Positions 1-6,408 of a stretch of 64,000 bases of DNA are shown here, in pieces. The stretch lies in contig CAZKVQ010000007.1 in the NCBI GenBank assembly GCA_964556255.1, forward strand, positions 13,830 through 77,829, in the 5' to 3' direction. The first letter of the stretch is position 1. The number at the start of each line of letters is the position of its first letter. Source of the DNA: JACJWR01 sp964556255. Its GTDB lineage: Bacteria; Actinomycetota; Actinomycetes; S36-B12; UBA10799. The notes beneath the pieces were generated by a model. The model saw only the letters and a program-made list of their open reading frames with translations, was not told where the DNA came from and did not search any database. The translations under genes were made by a program, and so were the position numbers.

Positions 1-561
1 ATTCGCCGAAATGCCGCCAAGTACCCGGGTCTGGTCGTCTTCCCGCAGGTTCCCAGCTACCAGCCGGTCTGGCTGACCCATGACGTCGACTTCGCCCTGC
101 TCGTGCTGCGGCAGGTGCAGCAGGACTTCGCCATCGACCGCGATCGCGTCTACATAACCGGCGTCTCCACCGGCGCCAAGGCCGCTTGGCACGCCCTGTA
201 CCGGAACCCGGAACTCTTCGCGGCGGGCCTGATCGTCGCCGGAGTTGTGAGACCCAAGTTGGCCGATGGGTCGCTGAGGAACGATCCCGATCCGGTGGTC
301 CCAGATGCCGACGGTGATCCTGCCCTGGCTTTGGCCCGAGTCCTGCGCAACACCCCGATCTGGAACTTCCACGGGGATGACGACCCGGTGTTCCCGATCG
401 AAGATGCCCGGGAGGTGATGGCGGCGCTGTCGCAGGCGGGGGCACCGGTGCGCTTCACCGAGCTCGAGGGCTTCGGACACGATGTCTGGGACATCGCCTA
501 CTACTCCGAGGACGTGGCGGATTGGCTGTTCGCCCAAACACGGCAGGGGCACAGGGAATGA
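1..561 (+). CDS. Alpha/beta hydrolase (COG4099-like esterase/peptidase), 5'-truncated
   Basis: The frame is open from base 1 to TGA 559-561, so the N-terminus lies outside the window; 186 residues are visible. The nucleophile elbow GVSTG carries the likely catalytic Ser (visible residue 56). An acid in HGDDDPVFP (residues 126-128) and His160 in GFGHDVW complete a Ser-Asp-His triad. The pattern resembles PHB-depolymerase-like esterases and the predicted peptidases of COG4099. The stop overlaps the start of the Nif11 gene by 4 bases (ATGA), so the two are probably co-translated. Its role in the peptide locus is unknown; processing of a product or an unrelated substrate are both possible. Confidence 0.8.
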   Translation: MRRNAAKYPGLVVFPQVPSYQPVWLTHDVDFALLVLRQVQQDFAIDRDRVYITGVSTGAKAAWHALYRNPELFAAGLIVAGVVRPKLADGSLRNDPDPVVPDADGDPALALARVLRNTPIWNFHGDDDPVFPIEDAREVMAALSQAGAPVRFTELEGFGHDVWDIAYYSEDVADWLFAQTRQGHRE

Positions 562-821
562 CCGCCGAGCAGTTGAACGCGTTCCTGCGTCTGGTGAGCC
601 GCGAACCCGCGCTACAGCGCAAGTTGACGCAGTGCGGTGCTGCGTCGGCGGCTGCGCTGGCCAAGGCGGCGGGTTACGACGTCGCAGTCGCAGACCTGAC
701 CCGCTACAAGGCCCGCGCCACGTCTTGGCGACTGTCGGACGAGGAGTTGGAAGTGGTCGCCGCTTGGCAGCCGAAGGAGCAGCCCTATTGGTGGCAGCAC
801 ATCTGGCCTCGGGACGAGTAG
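558..821 (+). CDS. Nif11-domain small protein with Trp-rich C-terminal tail
   Basis: This 87-residue protein starts at ATG 558, overlapping the previous stop, which argues against an upstream in-frame start. Residues 1-60 read like a Nif11 leader domain (MTAEQLNAFLRLVS, then a KAAGYDV segment). The helix LSDEELEVVA ends the domain where Nif11 leader peptides usually carry a Gly-Gly cleavage site, but here the sequence is AAW. A polar tail of about 17 residues with three further Trp residues and two Pro follows. It may be a RiPP precursor with unusual processing, or a stand-alone Nif11 helper for the adjacent precursor. It shares the terminal leader helix (LS-D/E-E-E/D-L-E) with the next gene. 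Confidence 0.75.
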   Translation: MTAEQLNAFLRLVSREPALQRKLTQCGAASAAALAKAAGYDVAVADLTRYKARATSWRLSDEELEVVAAWQPKEQPYWWQHIWPRDE

Positions 822-880
822 AATGGTGTAGTCACGGGCGATGGCCGAAACCAAGCGTCACCGACCCAGGTGATCGAGAT

Positions 881-885
881 GGAGG
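881..885 (+). promoter_or_regulatory. Ribosome binding site of the double-glycine precursor
   Basis: GGAGG lies 9 bases before ATG 895. The in-frame ATG at 886 sits immediately after this motif and is too close to use it, so translation most likely starts at 895. Confidence 0.7.
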
Positions 886-894
886 ATGGTCCTG

Positions 895-1137
895 ATGGCG
901 GACGATGAAAAGACCCCCGATGTGGAGAAGCTCTCCGAAGAGGATCTTGAGGCGGTGTCCGGTGGCCTAGGAGGCCCGGGCGATGGCGGTCTTGGTGAGG
1001 CCGGACTGGGCGAGGCCGGACTNNNNNNNNNNNNNNNNNNNNNNNNNNNNNNNNNNNNNNNNNNNNNNNNNNNNNNNNNNNNNNNNNNNNNNNNNNNNNN
1101 NNNNNNNNNNNNNNNNNNNNNNGGCGAGGCCATCTGA
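895..1137 (+). CDS. Double-glycine leader precursor peptide with GLGEA repeat core (interrupted by gap)
   Basis: The leader is about 24 residues (MADDEKTPDVEK, then LSEEDLEAVSGG). It ends in the LxxxDLExVSGG helix and Gly-Gly site typical of peptides cut by C39 peptidases in NHLM exporters. The core begins LGGPGDG and continues as tandem GLGEA units (988-1002, 1003-1017, then a partial unit), runs into the 100-N gap, and ends GEAI-TGA. The frame is kept across the nominal gap, but the gap length is probably a placeholder, so total length is unknown. The visible core has no Ser, Thr, Cys, Lys or aromatic residue. The matching exporter genes lie at 5533-11512. Confidence 0.8.
   Translation: MADDEKTPDVEKLSEEDLEAVSGGLGGPGDGGLGEAGLGEAGXXXXXXXXXXXXXXXXXXXXXXXXXXXXXXXXXXGEAI
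988..1022 (+). repeat. 15-bp tandem repeats encoding GLGEA
   Basis: Two full 15-base units (GGT CTT GGT GAG GCC and GGA CTG GGC GAG GCC) and the start of a third run into the gap. GGC GAG GCC resumes on the far side, so the array continues through the gap. Read as AGLGE the unit fits the loose A-x-L-x-x pattern of pentapeptide repeats, but it lacks the usual Asn/Asp. Confidence 0.85.
1023..1122. other. Assembly gap of 100 N inside the precursor repeat
   Basis: Exactly 100 N, a common placeholder for a gap of unknown length. It is flanked on both sides by GLGEA coding repeats. Confidence 0.95.
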
Positions 1138-1201
1138 CGGCCCTCGCGCACGTCTCGCGCAAGTCAACGGAGACCAACTACCCGACCGTGAGACGTCGCC
1201 C

Positions 1202-2017
1202 ATGAGGTTCGGCGACATCGTCGCGCGAAGCGTCTACGGCACCACAGGCCTGCTCGCCGGGCGGGCTGACCTGGAAGCCCTTGAAGTAGCTATCCTGCAC
1301 AATCTGCCGGTGCTGCGGGAGTTCCGACAGATCATGGTGGCGACCAATTACGCCGGGGTCGACCGCGGGGCGCTCTCCGATGCGAACGTCCGGCTGTGGC
1401 AGTCGTTCTTCCCCGATGTCGTGCTGATGGATTCCACCATCAACCGGGGTCATTCGATCGGCACCTCGGACCTGGACAACGCGCTGTTCGATTCCTGCAA
1501 GTCCAGCGGAGTGCCCTGGTTGTGCAAAGGCGCCAATGACCTGTTGTTGGACGACTCGCTGCTGGACGTCAACGTGAGGGAAGCCCAATTCCACTACCTC
1601 AATGCCGTCTCATACGCTGCCCTCCGGCAGAACGACTTCGATCTGACGAAGTTCGGCAGTGGGTTTCTCTACCCGCAGACCACCTTCTACGCGATCGACG
1701 TCGAGGCAACCGACTACCTGGTCGACAAGGAGTTCCTCGAGCGGAGTTGGCGGATCGTGCAGCGCATACCCGACTACAACGGGCGCATCTGGGAGTACAT
1801 CCCGCGGTGGTCGTGTGAATACCTCTTGCGACAGTGCGTGCTCCGCAACGGGCTGACCACCTCGCACCTGGTGAACGACGCGCAGTGGCAACAGGTGATG
1901 AGGGTGGTCGTCGAACGACAGATCGAGGACTGCAGTTTCAAGGGGCTGCGCATCAACGGCATCTGCCACGCCCAAGGTTTGGCGGATCCATCCGAAGCGC
2001 TGACCGTGGTGCCTTGA
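1202..2017 (+). CDS. Glycosyltransferase-like protein of the NHLM locus
   Basis: This 271-residue protein starts at ATG 1202, the first ATG after the gap in this frame. It has no signal peptide or membrane segment. The stretch NRGHSIGTSDLDNAL followed by a hydrophobic patch and a DLLLDDSLLD segment resembles the N-x-G to acidic-motif layout of GT-A glycosyltransferases, but a clean DxD is missing, so the family call is tentative. It lies directly downstream of the precursor, in the same orientation, and converges on the minus-strand glycosyltransferase. It could equally be a locus-specific protein of another fold. Confidence 0.5.
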   Translation: MRFGDIVARSVYGTTGLLAGRADLEALEVAILHNLPVLREFRQIMVATNYAGVDRGALSDANVRLWQSFFPDVVLMDSTINRGHSIGTSDLDNALFDSCKSSGVPWLCKGANDLLLDDSLLDVNVREAQFHYLNAVSYAALRQNDFDLTKFGSGFLYPQTTFYAIDVEATDYLVDKEFLERSWRIVQRIPDYNGRIWEYIPRWSCEYLLRQCVLRNGLTTSHLVNDAQWQQVMRVVVERQIEDCSFKGLRINGICHAQGLADPSEALTVVP

Positions 2018-2059
2018 GCCGGATCGCCTGTTCCGTGCGCGCACGAAGCCTCGCCGAGG

Positions 2060-2782
2060 CTACAACGCGACGGAGTCCAACTCGTCCGCGGCGAGGATGG
2101 CGTCCACGTTGAACCTGCGGCGATCGGCTATCCAGTTGCGGGTCTCCCGCTCGCCCATACTCCGTCCGGGGAAGCACGCCGACTGATGTCCGACGTGCTT
2201 GAAGAGGCTCGGGACGTGCACGGCGTAGTCCCTGCGCTGACCACCGTGGCGGTCAATGAGGACCGCCAGTCGGATGTCGCTGCAGTTCCTCCCGCCGTCA
2301 TGGTAGGTGGCCTTGTGCACAATTACGCCGTCCGCACTCTCGACCTCATCGGCGAACCAATCCGCACCCATACACATCGCCACCGTGTCGCGGTGCAGCA
2401 GGAGGGCCTGGTTGCCCCACCAGCCGCGCCCATCGCTGCCCATCGGGCCACGCCGATAGAGGCCGCTGGGGGAGAACTCTGGCACCTCGCGCATGTCGCA
2501 GAAGGAGATCGCCGCGACGCCATCAGGGAAGCGCGACGCCGCCACCCGGAGCGGGCCCTCAGGGTCGACGACAACATCGTCCTCCAGGAACAGCACGTGG
2601 CCGCCGGTTCGTCCGGCACGCCGGATAGCGTCGCGGGTGGCGATGGCCGCCCCGGAATCTGAATCGTCACTGTGCACCAACGGTGGGGCGATACCCTCGA
2701 CCCCGGTGAAAGCCAATCGGATGTCGTTGACCAAGTCGTAGTTGCGCCGGGCAGTCGTCAGGATGACCGGCTGAATGGTCAC
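2060..2782 (-). CDS. Glycosyltransferase, GT-A type
   Basis: A 240-residue cytosolic protein. The segment GGHVLFLEDDVVV carries the acidic DxD-like motif that binds the metal-nucleotide-sugar in GT-A enzymes. AAIATRDAIRRA upstream and WWGNQALLLHRDTV downstream fit GT2/GT25-type transferases. GTG 2780-2782 is chosen because AAGGG lies 7 bases upstream; GTG 2795-2797 is also in frame but has no spaced Shine-Dalgarno. It is divergent from the GT4 gene across 2783-2871. The acceptor is unknown; the peptide or a surface glycan are both possible. Confidence 0.7.
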   Translation of the reverse strand: MTIQPVILTTARRNYDLVNDIRLAFTGVEGIAPPLVHSDDSDSGAAIATRDAIRRAGRTGGHVLFLEDDVVVDPEGPLRVAASRFPDGVAAISFCDMREVPEFSPSGLYRRGPMGSDGRGWWGNQALLLHRDTVAMCMGADWFADEVESADGVIVHKATYHDGGRNCSDIRLAVLIDRHGGQRRDYAVHVPSLFKHVGHQSACFPGRSMGERETRNWIADRRRFNVDAILAADELDSVAL

Positions 2783-2871
2783 GGTTTCACCCTTCACCTC
2801 GGGGACTCTCGAACCTCGCTATCGTAACTGAATCCATTGCGTCACTATCCACGGCGAACGAGGTCGGCGAC

Positions 2872-4608
2872 ATGCCGCAGAGCAAGGCACTTGCGATTTA
2901 CCTTCCGGATGGACAGGTGACGCCACCGATAAATCCCTATGGGCGGCTGATAGCCAACGCCGGCACCTACCGGGCCCTCGCTCAGTCCGGGCAGTGCCGC
3001 CGGTTGCACGTCCAGAGCCGGCCCCCTGGTGATCCGTGGGAAGTCGGTGAGGAACTCGGGATCCTCCCGAACGCCGTTGAGGTCACGACGGGATCCTTGC
3101 TGGGTGCAGAGTCTGCGGCCCGGGCCGGCACGCTGCTCTCGGGGCAGCCCTACCTGAGCGAACCTGCTTGGGTTCGACGACATGCGGGCCGAGATACGGC
3201 CTACAGCATCGTCGGCACGATCTTCGCCTACGCGTCCGCGACCCACCGCGAACTCATGATGCATTCGGCTCTTGCTCCGCTGCAGGAATGGGATGCGCTG
3301 GTCTGTTCCTCGCCGACGCTGCGGCAGACGGTGGCGGACACCTTCGACAGGTGGGAGGACTATCTGCGCCAACGCCTATCCGGCGACGAGTTGGACACAC
3401 CGTCGGGCAACGGGGCCCGTCGGTTGCGACTGCCGCGACCGCAGCTCCCGGTAATTCCCTTCGGTTCCGATGTCGAGAAGATCGCCGGGCAGGCGGCAGA
3501 CTCCGCGGCCAGGGCATACCTGCGCACCGCGCTCGGGATTGGGTCGGACGATGTGATGGTCTACTTCCTCGGTCGTCTCTCCTACTACGACAAAGCATTC
3601 CCGCAGGCCATGATCAAGGCGGTACAGGCCGCGGGGCGCCGAACCGGGGTGACGACGCACTTCGTCATGACGGGGTGGTTTCCCGAGGGGCCGAAGGACC
3701 GCCGCATGTTCGAAGAAGTCGTCAGCGCCTACGCTCCCGGACTGTCGGTGACTTTTCTGGACGGCAACGACCCAGTAGTCGTGGGGCAGTGTTGGGCTGC
3801 GGCCGACATCTTCCTGCTGCTGTCCGACACCATCCTGGAGACGTTCGGGCAAGCACTCGTGGAGGCGATGGCCGCGGGCGTGCCGGTGGTCGTGAGCGAC
3901 TGGGACGGCTACCGGTCGATCGTCCGCGACGGTCGAGAGGGTTTCCTGGTACCGACGATGGGCGCGCCATCAGGGGCGCTGGGGGAGTCTCTGGCGTTGC
4001 TCCAGGCCACGGGGATGATCGGCTACCCGCAATACGCGGGGGCCGTGGCCCAACACACGGCGGTGAGTGTCGAGGCCGCTGCGCAAGCCCTAGAGGCCTT
4101 GATCGCCTCCCCCGACCTTCGACGTGAGATGGGGGCGGCGGGCCAATACAGGGCCAGGGAACATTTCTCGTGGCCGGTTGTCGCGAGCCAGTACTCCGAG
4201 GTCTTCACGGAGTTGGCAGCTATCCGCGCTCGGGCGGAGCAATCCGGGGAACTCCCGTCAGCGGGTCATCGGAGCAACCCGCTGCGTGGAGACCCGTTCC
4301 TGGACTTCCGCACTCTGCCGACCACTGTGCTCACCGACGACACCGCGCTGCGGCTGGCTCCCGGGCACGCGGATCGTGCTGCCGGGTCGATGTTGGCCGA
4401 TCCGATACCCGCACTGGACGGCATGTTCCCCGGACTCAGGGGAAGTGCTTCGGAGGCGGAGTCGGTGCTCGAACTGCTCGAGGTTGGCGGGTCACAGTCT
4501 GTTGGTCAGGTCCTGTCGGCATTCCCTGCCAGGCGTCGCGCGTTTGTGCGCATGACGATCATGTGGTTGGCGAAGGCAGGCGCCGTCGAGTGGGTGGCGC
4601 CGGATTGA
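2872..4608 (+). CDS. GT4-family glycosyltransferase with C-terminal extra domain
   Basis: A 578-residue protein. ATG 2872 is preceded by GAGG at 8 bases. The donor-binding half of a GT-B fold is clear: VIPFGSDVEKI, YFLGRLSYYDKAF and the E-x7-E region ETFGQALVEAMAAGVPVVVSD near residue 325-345. About 110 residues after the GT-B fold are helical and winged-helix-like (VLELLEVGGSQSVGQVLSAF, then a MWLAKAGAVEW end) and are not part of ordinary GT4 enzymes. They could be a peptide- or partner-recognition module. It is convergent with the methyltransferase and is likely part of the peptide locus. Confidence 0.8.
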   Translation: MPQSKALAIYLPDGQVTPPINPYGRLIANAGTYRALAQSGQCRRLHVQSRPPGDPWEVGEELGILPNAVEVTTGSLLGAESAARAGTLLSGQPYLSEPAWVRRHAGRDTAYSIVGTIFAYASATHRELMMHSALAPLQEWDALVCSSPTLRQTVADTFDRWEDYLRQRLSGDELDTPSGNGARRLRLPRPQLPVIPFGSDVEKIAGQAADSAARAYLRTALGIGSDDVMVYFLGRLSYYDKAFPQAMIKAVQAAGRRTGVTTHFVMTGWFPEGPKDRRMFEEVVSAYAPGLSVTFLDGNDPVVVGQCWAAADIFLLLSDTILETFGQALVEAMAAGVPVVVSDWDGYRSIVRDGREGFLVPTMGAPSGALGESLALLQATGMIGYPQYAGAVAQHTAVSVEAAAQALEALIASPDLRREMGAAGQYRAREHFSWPVVASQYSEVFTELAAIRARAEQSGELPSAGHRSNPLRGDPFLDFRTLPTTVLTDDTALRLAPGHADRAAGSMLADPIPALDGMFPGLRGSASEAESVLELLEVGGSQSVGQVLSAFPARRRAFVRMTIMWLAKAGAVEWVAPD

Positions 4609-4650
4609 CTCGCCGGCGGCGAGCTGTGCTGGCGACCGTAGGTGGGTGGA

Positions 4651-5349
4651 CTATCGGATGTTGAACCGGCGGAAGTGCGCCCAGTCGCGGCGATCCTCGT
4701 CGATGCGCCGGACGGCGAAGAGGTTCTCGCATCCGGTGTCGATTTCCGCCATGTCCTCGCGATTCTGCCGAAGAAAGGACGCCACTGCATCGATGCTGTC
4801 GAGCCACATGTCGTGCATGACGATCACGCCGCCGATGGGGCACATGCGGGCCGAAAGTGTGAAGTCCACCAGTACGTCGTCGAAGCGGTGGTAGCCGTCG
4901 ATGAAGGTCAGGCCGAACGAACCGCCGGAGCGTTCGAGGTCACCCAAGGCCAAATCCGACCTCTCCTCCACGACGGTGAACGAGTCGGCCGTGAGTTCGT
5001 CTGCTTCGGACACGAGTCGCCAGGCGGTGGTGCGCCCGATGTCCAGCCAGTCGTCGTGCTGGTAGGGGTCGATGGCGATGTGCCTGCCGCCGCCGTTGGC
5101 GTCCAAGGCGGCCAGCAAGTACGCGGTACTGAATCCGTAGGCCAATCCGACCTCCAGCGTCGAGGTGACCTTGTTCTCGACGCACAGGGAATACAGCGCC
5201 ATGCCTTCTTCTATCGAGATTCGCGTGGAGTCGTCGATGGCATGGCTCTGCCCGTTCCCACCGACTTGCGGGTCACCCGCATGCATGGACTCCAGCGCCC
5301 GGCGGAAGGGGGCGCCAATGCCGGTCAATGTTGACGGTTGATCTGACAT
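4651..5349 (-). CDS. Class I SAM-dependent methyltransferase (Methyltransf_24-like)
   Basis: A 232-residue cytosolic protein. Motif I is LEVGLAYGFSTAYLL (residues about 65-80), an acidic IAIDPYQHDDW segment follows motif II, and FIDGYHRFDDVLVDF plus GGVIVMHDMW mark the later Rossmann strands. This matches Methyltransf_24/TylF-type O-methyltransferases often found next to glycosyltransferases. It is divergent from the export operon across 5350-5532. The substrate is unknown; a sugar installed by the adjacent glycosyltransferases, or acidic side chains of the peptide, are possible. Confidence 0.8.
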   Translation of the reverse strand: MSDQPSTLTGIGAPFRRALESMHAGDPQVGGNGQSHAIDDSTRISIEEGMALYSLCVENKVTSTLEVGLAYGFSTAYLLAALDANGGGRHIAIDPYQHDDWLDIGRTTAWRLVSEADELTADSFTVVEERSDLALGDLERSGGSFGLTFIDGYHRFDDVLVDFTLSARMCPIGGVIVMHDMWLDSIDAVASFLRQNREDMAEIDTGCENLFAVRRIDEDRRDWAHFRRFNIR

Positions 5350-5532
5350 GGCGAGGTCCTTCGAAGTCGTTGGCCGGGGGCAACTGGGCGGTGTCGACGG
5401 CTGTCTCGGTCACGGTCGACGCTGTCGCCCGGGCAGTCACGGTTATAGCGCACAGCAACCCGCCGACACCCCGGCGGGGACGGTAAGGATCCGGGACATC
5501 GGGTGCCAATCGGAGTGCGCAAGGGCAACACT

Positions 5533-6408
5533 GTGCATATGGACGTGCAGCAGTCGGGGCCGTCGTCGCGCGGGGTGACGACCGAGGAGGCCCGTCAGCA
5601 TCTGGGCGAACCGTTGCCCCAGTCGGCCGATGCCATCGACCGGGTGGTCCGGTTGGCACCGCGCTGGCTGGTCGTGACGCTCATCGCATGTGCCCTGCTC
5701 GTCGTGGCGACGGTGGTCTGGGCATTCGCGGGCACTGTCACTCAAAGCGTCGGCGGTCCGGCGATATACGACGACAGCGGATACCGGCTCGTGCGCGCGA
5801 CGGCGCCCGAGGTCATAGCCAAAGTCGCGGTAGCACCGGGGCAGCCAGTGGCAGCCGGTGCGCCGTTAGTCACTTTCACGGACGGCAGTACTGCAGTGTC
5901 TCCACTGAACGGCTCGGTGGTGTCGATTTTCGTCTCCGAGGGGGCCACCGTCATCAAGGACAAGGCGCTGGTCGGGGTGACGGACGAATCCAAGCCGGAC
6001 ACGGTGGCCGTGCTCCTACCGCCGGAGATGGTCGGCCGGATCTCCGTGGGTCTGCCGGCCCAGATCGAAGTTTCAAGCGCGCCGGCCTCCGTCTACGGCT
6101 ATTTGCGGGGGACCGTCGCGCAATTCAGTTCGACGCCGAAATCGATCGATCAACTACAGAGCACGTTGGACATGGAACGGCAGACTGTGAGCGCGGCCCT
6201 GGGCGACAAGCCCGGGGTGCTGGTGCAGGTTCGACTGGTTCCCGATGCCTCTACTCCGTCCCGCTACAGCTGGACCATCGGGCAAGGGCCCCCCTTCGCC
6301 ATCGCGGAGGGAACGAGTGCCTCGGGCACCATCATCCTCAGCGAGCAGCGGCCGATCGACACCGTCTTCCCAGGCGTTCGGGGAGGAACGGGCGGTGCTG
6401 GCCAGTGA
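5533..6408 (+). CDS. HlyD-like periplasmic adaptor of NHLM exporter
   Basis: About 291 residues. GTG 5533 has AAGGG 7 bases upstream; ATG 5539 is an alternative. A cytosolic segment of about 45 residues precedes one transmembrane helix (WLVVTLIACALLVVATVVWA), then a biotinyl-lipoyl-like half-motif pair (PEVIAKVAVAPGQPVAAGAPL and SPLNGSVVSIFVSEGATV). The layout matches the NHLP-type HlyD family, which lacks the long coiled coil of Gram-negative adaptors. The stop overlaps the C39 transporter start (GTGA), so the two are coupled. It probably links both ABC transporters to the exported peptide. Confidence 0.85.
   Translation: MHMDVQQSGPSSRGVTTEEARQHLGEPLPQSADAIDRVVRLAPRWLVVTLIACALLVVATVVWAFAGTVTQSVGGPAIYDDSGYRLVRATAPEVIAKVAVAPGQPVAAGAPLVTFTDGSTAVSPLNGSVVSIFVSEGATVIKDKALVGVTDESKPDTVAVLLPPEMVGRISVGLPAQIEVSSAPASVYGYLRGTVAQFSSTPKSIDQLQSTLDMERQTVSAALGDKPGVLVQVRLVPDASTPSRYSWTIGQGPPFAIAEGTSASGTIILSEQRPIDTVFPGVRGGTGGAGQ

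Noticed and set aside
4609..4623. CTCGCC-GGC-GGCGAG hairpin as terminator
   Set aside because: Six-base stem with a three-base loop and no T tract; common by chance in GC-rich DNA.
5390..5440. Repeated GTCGAC in the divergent region before the exporter
   Set aside because: Only two short copies of a common GC-rich palindrome; no support as an operator.
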